Of a stretch of DNA of 64,000 bases, positions 22,199-33,900 are shown in pieces (within the stretch, counting starts at the first letter, position 1; each line of letters starts with the position of its first letter). A program made the translations under genes and the position numbers. The stretch is from Avena insularis (Eukaryota > Streptophyta > Magnoliopsida > Poales > Poaceae), in NCBI GenBank assembly GCA_023614405.1, contig CM042692.1, positions 120,831,503-120,895,502 of the forward strand. The letters run 5' to 3'. Below the pieces are notes generated by a model. The model ran no database searches. It was not told the origin of the DNA and saw only the letters and a list, made by a program, of their open reading frames with translations.

Positions 22199-23440
22199 TC
22201 AGCTCACAGAAGCGGCTTCACACTTATGCATCCATTCAAACTTCTTGTCCTTCTTCAACAATTGGGTCATTTGTCGGGCTATGCTCGAGAATCCTTCTAC
22301 GAACTTGCAGTAATATCCCGCTAATCCGAGAAATGCACGGACTTGGGTTTGAGTGGTTGGGGCTTCCCATTCTTCGACATCTTTGATCTTGGCGGGATCA
22401 ACAGAGACTCCTCCGGCAGACACAATATGTCCTAGGAATCCTACTTCTTTTAGCCAAAACTCACACTTGCTGAACTTGGCATATAACTGATGCCCTCTCA
22501 GGGTTTCTAGGATAACTCTCAGATGTTGCTCATGCTCTTCTTCTGACTTGGAGTAGATAAGGATGTCGTCGATAAACACAACTACAAACTTATCTAGGAA
22601 ATTCATAAAGATCTTATTCATGAGATTCATGAAATAAGCAGAGGCATTGGTTAATCCAAAAGACATAATCGTATACTCGTATAAACCATTGCGAGTAGTG
22701 AAGGCGGTCTTCGGAATATCCGTTGCACGAATCTTAAGTTGGTGATAACCAGTCCTAAGATCAATCTTTGAGAATACCTAGGCTCCAGTCAACTAATCAA
22801 ATAGATCCTCTATCTTTGGCAAGGGGTACTTGTTTTTGATGGTGACATCATTCAACTTTCTGTAATCTTTACACAGACGGTTGCCTCCATCTTTCTTGTC
22901 GACGAATAACACTGGTGATCTCCATGGCGATGCGCTTGGTTGAATCAAGCCTTTCTCTAACATGGCATCCAACTGCTTCTTCAGTTCCACTAACTCTGAG
23001 GGGTTCATGCTATAGGGTCTCTGGGCTATGGGTCCGGTTTCAGGGATTAGTTTGATAATGAACTCAATATCCCTATCCAGGGGCATACCTGGCAATTCAT
23101 CTAGGAATACGTCGGGGTATTCACAGACTACTCTGACCTGGTCTATGGTGGGCAGGGCTACACTCTTGTTGCACTTGAATTGACGGGGTAAGGTTTCAGA
23201 GATATGCTCTACAGTGACTCCAGAACTATTGGTCATGGTGATGGCTTTCTTAGCACAGTCTATCAATCCTTTATGCCTTGACATCCAGTCCATACCTAGT
23301 ACTACTTCCAATCCTTTGGTTCCAAGTACAATTAGGTTGGCATAAAAATCTATCCCATGTATTCTGATAGGCACAACTTTGGAAATTTTTCTAGCTTTAG
23401 TTGTTGAGCCGGGGATTTGAACTATCATGACATGCTTCAA
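22199..23440 (-). pseudogene. Protease C-terminus and reverse transcriptase, unit 1
   Basis: The first open part (22793-23440) runs from the end of the aspartic protease ([17 protein letters not shown]) through the linker to RT blocks 1-2 ([26 protein letters not shown]). A TAG stop near 22793 and a second stop shortly after interrupt the DLRTGYHQL block. The second open part (22199-22666) holds [12 protein letters not shown] and the active-site box [11 protein letters not shown], then the thumb ([12 protein letters not shown]). Comparison with the copy at 54782-55285 shows the stops arose by C-to-T changes at CAG codons. Confidence 0.85.
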
Positions 23441-24745
23441 GTTGTTGGATGAATCTTACTAGGGCATGCAAATTCTTCGGTGACAAATGAATGTGATGCT
23501 CCCGAATCAAACAATACTCTTGCTAAAACTGAGTTGACAGAAAACATACCCAGCACTACATTTGGCGCTTCTTGGGCTTCTTCTGCGTTCATGTGGAAGA
23601 GACGACCGTTGCGGTTGTGAGGGTTCCCTGGGGCAAATCTTCTTCCTGGTTGAACACGACACTGCTGCTGAGCTGGGGGATTCACAGTGGCATTGGCTGC
23701 AGTCTTCTTGGGACACTCATTGGAGTAGTGACCCTTCACTCCACACTCAAAACAAGTGATCTGGGACTTGTCCTTGACTACGACGGGCACAGCGTTGCTG
23801 CCAGTTCTGGGTGCAGTGTTGTTGTTGTTGTTGTTGCTCTTGGGAGGTGCACGGTTGAAATTGTTGGCATTATCGGAGTTGTGATTGTTTCCTCCGGACT
23901 TCACATTGCCTCCGCTACGGTTGGGGTAGCTTGGGCGAGACGTTGAAGTCCGTTGTTCTGGGTGCATATCTGGTGAAGGGTTGGGATGGTACTTACGGTG
24001 ACTCTGGATCGATCTGCATCATACGATGCTTGCGGTTGTCGTTTGCCTGGTTAATCCTCCCTTCCATCTGAATGGCAGAGTCGACTAGCTCTTCGAGATC
24101 CTGGAAACGGATGTTGACGAGGACAGTCTGCATCTCATCATGCAGTCCGTTCAAGAATCTCTCCTTCTTCTTGGCCTCCGTGTTGATCTCATTAGGTTTA
24201 TATCTGGCAAGTGACATGAATCTGTCATGGTACTCCACCACAGTCATTCTTCCTTGCTTCAATTCGCGGAACTCATCTCTCATTCTGTTGACTAGACCTT
24301 GCGACACGTGGGTGCGACTGAACTTAACTTTGAATGCTTCCCATGTCATCACTTGACCATGGTTCATATTGCGGATGCTATTCCACCAAGCTCTTGCATC
24401 TTCCGCCAGATAGTGGGTGGCGAAGAGAACTTTCTCATTTTCATCAACTCCTGCAACTTCGAGGTTGTTTTCCATGGTCTATAACCAGTCGTCAGCATCT
24501 AATGGGTTTTCAGATTGGTTGAAGATTGGGGGATTGGTATTCTGAATTTTTTTTAGTTTGGATCCATGGTGATCCTGATTTCCATGCCCTTGGTTGTTGA
24601 GAGCCATTTGGGCGATCTGCTGCAATGTTGCTAAGTTGGCTTGGCGCTCGGCCTTGCTTGCTTCACGGTCTGCGATGAGATTCTGCAAGATCTGCAGCAT
24701 TGGGTCTTGCGACGAGCTGCTCCCTCCTTGGTTTCCACGAGTCAT
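23437..24745 (-). pseudogene. Gag with CCHC knuckle and protease start, unit 1
   Basis: Gag starts at ATG 24745 (MTRGNQGGSSSSQ). Gag forms the cytoplasmic particle and binds element RNA. A TAG stop at 24479-24481 splits it; the central domain resumes as MENNLEVAGVDENEKVLFAT with ARAWWNSI and VVEYHDRFMSLARY. A frameshift near 23980 leads to an Asn-rich linker coded by a GTT/AAC repeat, a zinc knuckle (Cys72, Cys75, His80, Cys85 of the 23967 stretch) and the protease active site FDSGASHSF (Asp at about 23506-23508). The frame breaks again at about 23437. Confidence 0.85.
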
Positions 24746-24993
24746 CTGAAGATTGAGATAGATATAGGGGTAAGAGGGAAATTCTAAGGTTCATGGTTTT
24801 GGGGTTTTCAAAGCTAAAACTTTGAGTTAGACTCAGGTTTTTCAACTAACATCATTTTCATTCATGCAAGCAAGCACACGATACAACACACGCCACCACA
24901 AACAAAGGAAAGCAGATGGTTTGAAGAACCATTCTGCAAGCTACGACACAGTGAGACCGATACAACTCATGCTACGACAGTTCTCTAGTGCAT

Positions 24994-25764
24994 CTACTCA
25001 TCATCGATGAAGTCGGAGTCCTCATCGTCAGTGTAGAAGTCCACAGCATCCTCCTCTAGAAAGTCATCATCGTTGCTGAGGTAAGAATCCATGTCTCCCT
25101 GGATGTCTTCACCCTCATCTTCTTCTTCCTTGGAGGCAAGCTGAGCTTCTTGCTCCTTGACAGTCTTCTCGAGGTCGGCCACCTTCTTGTGAAGATGGGC
25201 GATGGTGCGATCCTTCTTGGCACGCTGGCGGCAAAGAGACTGGCGGTCCTGGACGAGCAGTGCAAAAGTATGGGCCTTCTGGTCGGCAATGGCACGGTTC
25301 TGGTTGGCTAACTCTTGGGCATTGTCCAGTTCCTGCTGTCTGTCGTGCAGCAAGAAGTCAAGATTCTCCCCTTGACGCCTCAACTCGGGGTGACTTGACA
25401 TCTCCATCAGCATTCCCATGAAGTCACGTCTTGCATAGTGGGCAAAACGGGTTCCTTGGATCTTGTTGACGCTGAGGGCACATAGACGTGCGAGAGCTTC
25501 ATGCATTCCCCTGGCTAATCCATCTAGCTAGTTGTTCTCTCTCACGGAGAACTGAATTCTCCCAGAAGTTGGTGCTTCAATGCCTCCTCTAAGATCTGCG
25601 GTGACTAGCCACTGTAGGTCTCCTCCTGGGGGTCCTGGAAGTTGAGCTCCAAGAAACTCTGGATGTGGGCGTCCCAGTAACTCCGACAGTGAATCTAGAT
25701 CCCTCTCGAAGATCAGCTGACCTCCGTTTCCCAACTGGTAGAACTTGCTGAACTGAGTCTCCAT
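24994..25764 (-). pseudogene. Extra ORF between primer site and gag (acidic coiled coil), unit 1
   Basis: A reading frame of 256 codons upstream of gag, starting METQFSKFYQLGNGGQ at 25764 and broken by one TAG at about 25528-25530. The equivalent codon in the sister element (57309-58067) is TGG. The central and C-terminal parts are a predicted coiled coil (KKVADLEKTVKEQEAQ), then a strongly acidic tail (FLEEDAVDFYTDDEDSDFID). It lies about 215 bases after the primer binding site and about 250 before gag. I recognise no domain. Presence in two independent insertions suggests it is a regular part of this element family; function unknown. Confidence 0.65.
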
Positions 25765-25978
25765 CTACAAGAATTAAGGATGAGGAAGTTAGTGAAGTGA
25801 TCAAGTGTGTCAAATTTTAAGTAGTAATGTAAGAATTTTGAGGAACATGAATTTTTGAGAAAGAATGAGTTCACAAGGATAAGAGAGGAAATAGTTTTTC
25901 ATAAATACTCACCTTGGTTTTGAAACTAAGTTTTTGTTTGGACGTCCGTTCTAACTAGGGTCTCCTATGGTCAGGATG

Positions 25979-25990
25979 GCTCTGATACCA
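25979..25990 (-). other. Primer binding site, unit 1 (initiator Met tRNA)
   Basis: TGGTATCAGAGC on minus, three bases inside the 5' LTR. It is complementary to the 3' end of initiator methionine tRNA, the usual primer for chromoviruses. Confidence 0.85.
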
Positions 25991-25993
25991 ACT

Positions 25994-28900
25994 TGTCAAC
26001 GCCCGGATTTTTAATCCCATATGCCCATTATGCCATACCTCGCAATCCCAGGATTACCATTTTTGTGAGACATAACGGATTGGATATCATAGTACATCAT
26101 CCATTACAAACCATACATAAGGTCTTACACAAATAAGGATCTCATGATCCAGTCTTTAATACCACAAGCAGCGGAAATAAAAGATAAGCATAGCAGTGGG
26201 GTCCATCTTCAGGGGCACAGGCAATGCTGATGAAGGTAGATAGTCCTAGTTATCATAGCCGTCCTGATGGCCATCCTCTTGATAGTTTCCTTCATAGTCT
26301 GGCCATGAGAATAGCCAGGGACAAAAGCCATGAGTACTCTTTAAGTACTCGCAAACTACTATTAACAGGTACTATAGTTCTAAGTTAAAGTGCTAAATCT
26401 AAGTTTAACTATAAAGTTAAGTTTGAAACCTAAGCTCAGTTCTGAAGCAAAGAAAGATAACCTAAAGTTCTAGAATCACTTAAGTTGGAAAGCTATTGTC
26501 ATAAACACAACCCTGTTGTGGTCAAGTCAAGATTCATCATTCTTTCATAAGTCATTTTGAAAACATCTGACAACGAAACAGTATGGCCATTCCAACTGTC
26601 CATAACCGTGGACGCGGCTATTCGAATAGTTTGACACTCTGCAGAGGTGGTACACTTTCACCACAAGATTCGATACATCTGTCAGGGATAACCCTGAATC
26701 ATCATACTAAGTATGCAGATAATCAAACATAACCTTCCCTTTACACACCCTAGTATAAGCACCTATCCTATGAGCATGGCCTCCCAACCATGACCATAGG
26801 TCATCTTGGGCACTGCATAGTACGACATCATGAGAGGTAGCCTCAGCTCAAACCTCTCCCGCGAGGGAACTAATACTAATGCATATAAATTTCTATCTAA
26901 GCCTTACCCAATTCAAGTAGTGTGGTTGTACGGTAAATTTCGAATGGTATCGCATCCGAATCCAACCATCAGTTTTATAAAAGGGTTAAGGCTTAGGCCT
27001 CATCATTTTCATCATCATAAACCATTTGTGTTTCTCAACACATGTCAAAACATTTCAATAGAATGACTCATCATTCCAAGGTTTTCACAATTCATTTTCA
27101 CCAAGTGTTCCCATGTAAAGTGACTCAAGTTTTTGATCTACTCTAAACTACTAAGTTAAGAGTGTTCACTAAGGTGAAAGTGATGGGTTCAATCTCATGC
27201 CATAGAATGACATCTAAAGGTTTCTAAATAGGTCAAGTTTTATACTCTTTATGCTACCTTCAAAACAAGTAAAGAACTTGGTGTAAACTAAGGGAGGTAA
27301 AACTTGTAAACAAAGACTTGAGGTACTAATAGTCAAAGGGGTATGATCAAAGCATGCCTAAGGCATCTTTGCTAAACCATCTAGTTTGATCCTAGCTTTC
27401 TAAGTACTAAACTTGCAAGGGTTAGCTTGCATTGTTAATGGTGGCTTGCCTTGGTTGGTGCAGTGGTTGAAGTTTTCTTCTTCTTCTTCTTGGTAGAACT
27501 CCTCCTCCTCGTAGACTTGGTTGGCACTATCGTCTATAAATACATACGGAGTACACAATCACCAAACAATACTTAACTAGTCTAATTAGCATTCTAAAAC
27601 AGACATTTGATGATCTATTATCATCACAAGCATCACAAGTTTAATTCACTAGTTTCATTCTTTTTAAATTAGAAAAGTAATTTCTACTCATTAAAAAAAA
27701 TTAACTAAAATTTAATATTCACCACTTAAAATATGGGATCATGTGTACACATGTCATCACCACATATTCTAACATGTGGGAATGAGATTTAAAGGTTGGA
27801 TCAATATTACTTTGGTTTAAGTTTATTATTTAATGATTTAAAGTGACTAGAAATGCCTATATAGCATTATTTTGGTACTAGTCCAAAGTCACTGCATGTA
27901 AACTTGTATATTATTACATATTTAGATAGATATGATGAATTGTGATTTTCGAGAGTTGGAATCAACTCAAAAGCTAACTTGGTTGATTTTATAAAAATGT
28001 TGCAAGGTACAAATGCTTCTGTTTTGTTATTTTTATTAGGAGAGATCTATAACTCTAATTGAATTAAATCCAACGGGCTTGGATAGATCATTTCAATACC
28101 TTTCAGGCAAAATTGGTTTCATGCAATTTGGATTTGTAAAACTCCCATAATTGAATTTTAAATTAGTGGACAGAAACTAGATTCAACTTAAAAAGAAAAA
28201 ACCAATTTTGAACGGTTGGGCTAGCGCGGGAAAGAACATGGGTCGCCCAGCGCCCATGCAGGGCTCAGCTGACAGGGGGGTCCCGCTTGTCAGTGGCTCT
28301 TAACACGTGAAACGGTACGCGCGCTGTGGGTCGTAGGATTAGAAGTGGGATCTACGGCTGAGGGTTGTCGTCGACGACGAACAGGTCGCCGACGAGAGTT
28401 TGCCCTAGCGGCTCGGTGCGGGTCTACCGGGGACGTACCAGGGCTCCAGCAAGGTAGTTGAGGTGGGCAAACAAGCTGGAAGACGACGACGAGGAGAGGC
28501 GCGGTTCCGGCGGAGCTTGGGGTGCCCTAAATCGCAGGCGCCCTTCTCCTCCTGCTGCAGCGGCTCCTGCTCCAATTCCGGCGAGGCAGAGCTCGAGCAG
28601 CATCGGCTAGAGGGGAGAAAGGATCAGTGAGAGGTGGGGAGTGAGTGGGTGTGGAGAAATGATGTTGGGGAGGCCGGCTTATATAGGCCCGACGGTGAGA
28701 CCGAACGGTGTGGGCAGGCGACTCCGGCGAGGGCGGCACAGGGGGCTAGCAGCGTGGCTCGAGGTAGGGGCGGTGGCCTGTCTCCTGGCGGTGCGCTGAG
28801 GCTTAAAGGCGCGGCAAGGCAAGCTCTGTGCTGGTCGGGAGCGTCACGCGCTCTGGGCGGTAGAGGCGGCGGGTTCGACGGCGAGCGGTGGCTGGGGTGA

Positions 28901-29946
28901 GTTGGGCGGCCAGCGGGGCTGTGTAGGGTGTTCCCTAGGTCATGGCGGAGCGGTAGGCGCGGGCTGCGTCCAAGGGGCGGTTTGTGCACGCGGGGACAGG
29001 GCGTGCTCTACGGGCGGCGTCGGCATGGCCGACCAGCTCCGGGCGTGGCGGTTCCTAGCCGTTCTGCTCTCTGTCTCTGGGCTGGGGCTGGTTGGACGGT
29101 GGCGGTGGACCACTAGCTAGCTTGTAGACATGGCGAGAGAGGGGGAAGCGGTCTGCTGCTGCGAGTGCCTGGTCGGCCAGCGAGGGGTGGCTCGACATGG
29201 CCTTGCAGTGCAGCTAGGAGGTAGAGGAGGTGTTGGTGTTGGTCTGGTTAGGCTTGAAGGAGACAAGGGTGATCAAAGCACTTCAAATTGCTAGACAAGA
29301 TCAAGCCCAAAACAGTAATAGTTAGGCCACTTTGATCTTGTCCACAAGGTGTTTGATAGAATGGCCGAAAGAGAAAAACTTTTGAATTTTGGTTTCAAAA
29401 TTTTTGGGTGTTCTCCACTAGTGCTAGGTAGCCTCTGGTTGCAAGGGTTTTGAAAGTGGAGCTCAAATAGATGGTTTTTGAACTAGGGGTGATCTATGCA
29501 TATGCATTGGATTCAATTTTCACATGCCATTTAAAATAAGCAAAATAATGTTTTTAGCAGATCAAAAGGTGGGCCTTGGTACCTCATTATGTGTACTATC
29601 AAGGGGTGCAAAGATCATGAATTGTTTCTGTTAAGAAATGAGTGCTAGGAACACTCAAAGTAGTGTAGTGGATTAAAATGGCCAAAATGACCATTCTTCC
29701 TTTTTAATTGTTTTTGATTTGGTTTTCTTTGGGAAAAGTTTGGGAATGATGTAGATGATGTTTATTTCACCTAAGAAACATTTTACAAGCAATGGATCAT
29801 AGAACCATGGCAATTCAAATCAAATCCTAAGTTAAAATGCACATACACATGAATGCTTTCATTTTTAATTTGGAAAAGTTTTTGTTAACCCTATTTTTGA
29901 TGATTTGGATCTTGATAAGCTTGGATTAAAGTTTTGGGATGTTACA
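25994..29946 (-). repeat. Tekay-type LTR, middle copy
   Basis: 3953 bp, nearly identical to 16257-20187. It serves as the 5' LTR of unit 1 and the 3' LTR of the partial unit 2, which is the signature of a tandem array. Its TATA box is at 28679-28686 (minus). Confidence 0.9.
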
Positions 29947-32039
29947 AACCTTCCCCCCTTAAACAAAATCTCGCCCCGAGATTTACAAAGAATACTAGGA
30001 ACTAAAGAGATCTGGGAACTCTGTCTTGATGTAGTCTTCTCGCTTCCAAGTGGCTTCCTCCTCGGTATGGTTGCTCCACTGAATCTTGAGAAACTTGATG
30101 CTCCTGGTCATGGTGGTTCTATAGGCTTCTTCTAAGATACGGATGGGTACTTCCCGATAGGTCAGGTCATTGTTGATTTCCACAGCTCTATGATCGATGT
30201 TCTTGAAAACTTCAGTCTTCTCAGGCACTTCCAAGCATTTGCGAAGTAACGAGATATGGAACACATTGTGGATGGCTGACATCTCTTCAGGCAGTTCCAG
30301 CTGATACGATACTTCTTCTCGACGGTTCAGAATTTTGAAAGGTCCGATATATCTGGGGGCTAACTTCCCTTCAGACTAAAGCGTTGAGTTCCCTTTAATG
30401 GTGAAACCTTGAGATATACAAAATCTCCAACATTTAAAGTCAGGTCTCTTCTTCTCTTGTCAGCATAACTCTTCTGTCTGGATTGGGCAGTCTTGAGGTG
30501 CTCATGGACTTTGTGAACTTTCTCTTCTACTTCTCGGAGAATGTTGGGTCCAAAGATCTGACTCTCTCCTACTTGCGACCAATTCAAAGGGGTACGACAC
30601 TTTATTCCGTATAGGAATTCAAATGGTGCCATCTGTAAACTAGCTTGATAACTATTGTTATATGAGAATTCTGCGAAAGGCAGGCAGTCTTCCCATTTTG
30701 ATCCATATTCCAACACACAAGCTCTAAGCATATCCTCTAGGATCTGGTTGACTCTCTCAGTCTGTCCATCTTTTTGCGGGTGATATGATGTGCTAAAGTT
30801 CAACTTGGTTCCTAATCCTTCTTGGACTTTCTGCCAAAATCTTGAGGTAAACTGGGTTCCTCGATCTGATACGATGGTCTTGGGGGTTCCATGCAGACTA
30901 ACAATCCTAGCAATGTATAGCTCTGCTAACTTTGCACTCTGGTAAGTTGTTTTGACAGGTATAAAGTGGGCTACCTTGGACAGTCTATCAACTATGACCC
31001 AGATTGAGTCATTTCCCCTACTAGAAGAAGTTAAACCAGTGATGAAGTCCATTCCGACAGAATTCTATTTCCATTCCGGAATCTGCAATGGTTGCAATAG
31101 TCCTGTAGGTCTCTGATGCTCTGCTTTGACTCTTTGACAGATGTCACACTTGGCGATGTAGCTTCCGATTTCTCTCTTCATCTTGTGCCACCAAAATTGC
31201 TCTTTCAAATCCTGATACATCTTTGTTCCTCTGGGGTGGATAGAATAAAGAGTATCATGAGCTTCCTTCATGATAACTTCCTTCAGGTCCGAATCTGCTG
31301 GCACACCGATATGTCCTTTGTACCACAGTACTCCTTCTTCGTCTTCAGTGAATCCAGGTACCTTTCCTGTACCAATACGACGTTTGATTCCGTCGATACT
31401 TTCATTCCCCTTCTGGTCTTCCTTGATTTGGCTAATCAAAGTGGGTTGAAGTTCAATGCTAGCCAAGAATCCTTTGCTAACTAATTCAGTCCTGAACTGC
31501 TCCAACTCTTCGTACAAACTTGGTTGCTTCTCCTTGATCATGGTGTTTAGCCTACACGGCAATCTGCTAAGAGCATCCTCTACCACGTTGGCTTTGCCTG
31601 GGTGATAGTGAATGTCAAGGTCATAGTCCTTGATTAACTCTATCCATCTCATTTGCCTCATATTCAGCTCCTTCTGAGTGAAAATAAACTTTAAGCTCTT
31701 GTGATCTGAGTAAATCTCACAGCGATTACCCATCAGATAATGACGCCATGTCTTCAATGCTAGAACCACAGCTGCTAGCTCAAGATCATGGGTCGGATAG
31801 TTCTGCTCATGCTGCTTTAGTTGTCGAGACAGATACGCGATGACTTTGCCTTCTTGCATCAATACACATCCTAGACCAATCTTGGATGCGTCACAATACA
31901 CATCAAACGGCTTCTTGATGCCTGGCATGACCAATATTGGGGCTTATATCAATCTATTCTTCAGCTCCTGGAAACTGGCTTCACACTTGTCTGTCCATTC
32001 AAACTTCTTGTCCTTCTTCAACAATTGGGTCATTGGTCA
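29947..32039 (-). pseudogene. Partial second internal region: RT thumb, RNase H, integrase, chromodomain
   Basis: Near-identical copy of 20188 to about 22270. It contains the polypurine tract (29947-29960), chromodomain (29995-30282), integrase (30360-31052 plus its zinc-binding part to about 31320) and RNase H (to 31934). A stop at 31062-31064 (TGG in the sister copy, TAG here) splits integrase, and the frame is closed again near 30283-30360. The RT palm, protease, gag, extra ORF and primer site are missing. The sequence changes abruptly into LTR at about 32040. Confidence 0.9.
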
Positions 32040-32891
32040 GGCGGTGGCGATGGACCACTGGCTAGCTTGTAGACATGGCGAGAGAGGGGGAAGCGGTCTG
32101 CTGCTGCGAGTGCCTGGTCGGCCAGCGAGGGGTGGCTCGGCATGGCCTTGCAGTGCAGCTAGGAGGTAGAGGAGGTGTTGGTGTTGGTCTGGTTAGGCTT
32201 GAAGGAGACAAGGGTGATCAAAGCACTTCAAATTGCTAGACAAGATCAAGCCCAAAACAGTAATAGTTAAGCCACTTTGATCTTGTCCACAAGGTGTTTG
32301 ATAGAATGGCCGAAAGAGAAAAACTTTTGAATTTTGGTTTCAAAATTTTTAGGTGTTCTCCACTAGTGCTAGGTAGCCTCTGGTTGCAAGGGTTTTGAAA
32401 GTGGAGCTCAAATAGATGGTTTTTGAACTAGGGGTGATCTATGCATATGCATTGGATTCAATTTTCACATGCCATTTAAAATAAGAAAAAGAATGTTTTT
32501 AGCAGATCAAAAGGTGGGCCTTGGTACCTCATTATGTGTACTAGCAAGGGTTGCAAAGATCATGAATTGTTTCTGTTAAGAAATGAGTGCTAGGAACACT
32601 CAAAGTAGTGTAGTGGATTAAAATGGCCAAAATGACCATTCTTCCTTTTTAATTGTTTTTGATTTGGTTTTCTTTGGGAAAAGTTTGGGAATGATGTAGA
32701 TGATGTTTATTTCACCTAAGAAACATTTTACAAGCAATGGATCATAGAACCATGGCAATTCAAATCAAATCCTAAGTTAAAATGCACATACACATGAATG
32801 CTTTCATTTTTAATTTGGAAAAGTTTTTGTTAACCCTATTTTTGATGATTTGGATCTTGATAAGCTTGGATTAAAGTTTTGGGATGTTACA
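32040..32891 (-). repeat. Tekay-type LTR, truncated right copy
   Basis: Matches the last 850 bases on plus (first in element sense) of the other LTRs, for example 19341-20187. It keeps the outer terminus TGTAACATCCC and lacks the other 3.1 kb. The GTTGA target-duplication copy follows at 32892-32896. Confidence 0.9.
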
Positions 32892-33178
32892 GTTGACCTA
32901 CCTCTGTTTTTTATAGTGCATAAATAATTCACACCTTGTGCTCGTGATTGGTACCTCTGTTAGATTGATTGAGACCAATTTGCTTTGTTCTTGAGAACAT
33001 ACATTTAGGTTGTCCTAATGTTTTGGTATATAATACTGCAACTAGTGGTTCTGTATATGAATAAAATTTTGTTTATACATTATGGACAAAGAGAATCTTT
33101 ATACCTGGATGGATTTTTGCTTGCTTTGAAAGGATGCTTAGTTCGTCGCCATTTTCTTATTTTATTTACAGACCTCCT
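32892..33178 (+). repeat. Internal CACTA duplication, right copy
   Basis: Second copy of the segment at 15962-16251. It starts exactly at the right-hand retrotransposon junction with GTTGAC, equivalent to GCTGAC at the start of the left copy. This suggests a pre-existing tandem pair with the insertion at the boundary. Confidence 0.65.
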
Positions 33179-33460
33179 GACTTGGACAAGTATGCAATTG
33201 GCTGCTTAGCGGTGCCCACATGCTAGTGATGGTGCCACAAGGTCCTGCCATCGACGTTGATCCTGAGCCTGGCAGCCGATGAGCCTCTCCTGCCCAACTA
33301 TGAGGTTTCAAGATTCAGTCAAAAAAGAAGTGCTGAAAATTTCTTACGATGTGGTTATGTTCGTCGACAGCGCCATCGTGCTCAGCGTCTGCCAGCTGCA
33401 GCCGGCTCAGTTTAGGACCTGGCTAACGATGATGATCAACTTGTTGTAATGTGTAATGTG
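33175..33460 (+). pseudogene. Possible captured exon (3' part) in CACTA element
   Basis: Begins after TTATTTACAG, a good splice acceptor, and is GC-richer than its surroundings. One frame reads AADEPLLPNYEVSRFSQKRS and then an Arg/Ala-rich stretch before a stop near 33410. No domain recognised. It may be the downstream exon of the fragment at 15170-15800 or a relic of an element gene. Confidence 0.3.
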
Positions 33461-33667
33461 TAATGTATGAGATGATGATCAATTTGTTGTATGCAAGACT
33501 TGTATAATATTCGGGCACTTGTCACTATGTCGGGTTCTAAATGATGTGACGATGTATAATTCTATTTGTACTATTATCTCTGTTTCTATACTGCTGTGTA
33601 CCTGTATAAATACATATATATGTACCTGTATAAATACCTGAGAGCCCTGTATTCTGTATACCTATAC
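33461..33667. other. CACTA interior, no gene seen
   Basis: Contains short tandem motifs (TGTAATGTGTAATGTATGAG near 33447-33466, TGTACCTGTATAAATAC twice near 33597-33640). No reading frame or RNA recognised. Confidence 0.5.
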
Positions 33668-33900
33668 GAAACATCAGTGGCGCATCTTTTATTAAGCCAG
33701 TGGTGCATCTAATAACAGTGACGCATTTGGATATATGCTCCACCGGTAAAACATCAATGGCGCATATTGAAGATGCGCCACTGGTTGTCCAGCTATCAAT
33801 AGCGCATATTGAATATGCGCCATTGATAAATAATTACCAATGGCGCAACACAAGTGGCGCATCCCATATGCGCCACTAGTATCAAAAAATATGCTCCACT
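33668..33900. repeat. CACTA subterminal repeats, right
   Basis: The same unit as the left end (TCAGTGGCGCAT, AATGGCGCATATTGA, GATGCGCCACTGG, ATATGCGCCATTGATAA) recurs through this interval. This confirms that both ends belong to one element. Confidence 0.8.

Larger units (their letters stand above)
16257..32891 (-). mobile_element. Tekay-type chromovirus array (LTR-int-LTR-partial int-partial LTR)
   Basis: Ty3/gypsy element with a chromodomain, read on the minus strand. The order on plus is: full LTR (16257-20187), complete internal region with gag and pol (20188-25993), full LTR (25994-29946), a partial internal region holding chromodomain to RT (29947 to about 32039), then a partial LTR (about 32040-32891). 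The array is bounded by GCTGA (16252-16256) and GTTGA (32892-32896), a 5-bp target duplication with one change, so it entered as one insertion and became tandem later. Units are nearly identical. All reading frames are broken. Confidence 0.9.

Noticed and set aside
23817..23842. GTT trinucleotide run
   Set aside because: It encodes the Asn stretch in the Gag linker and is not an independent feature.
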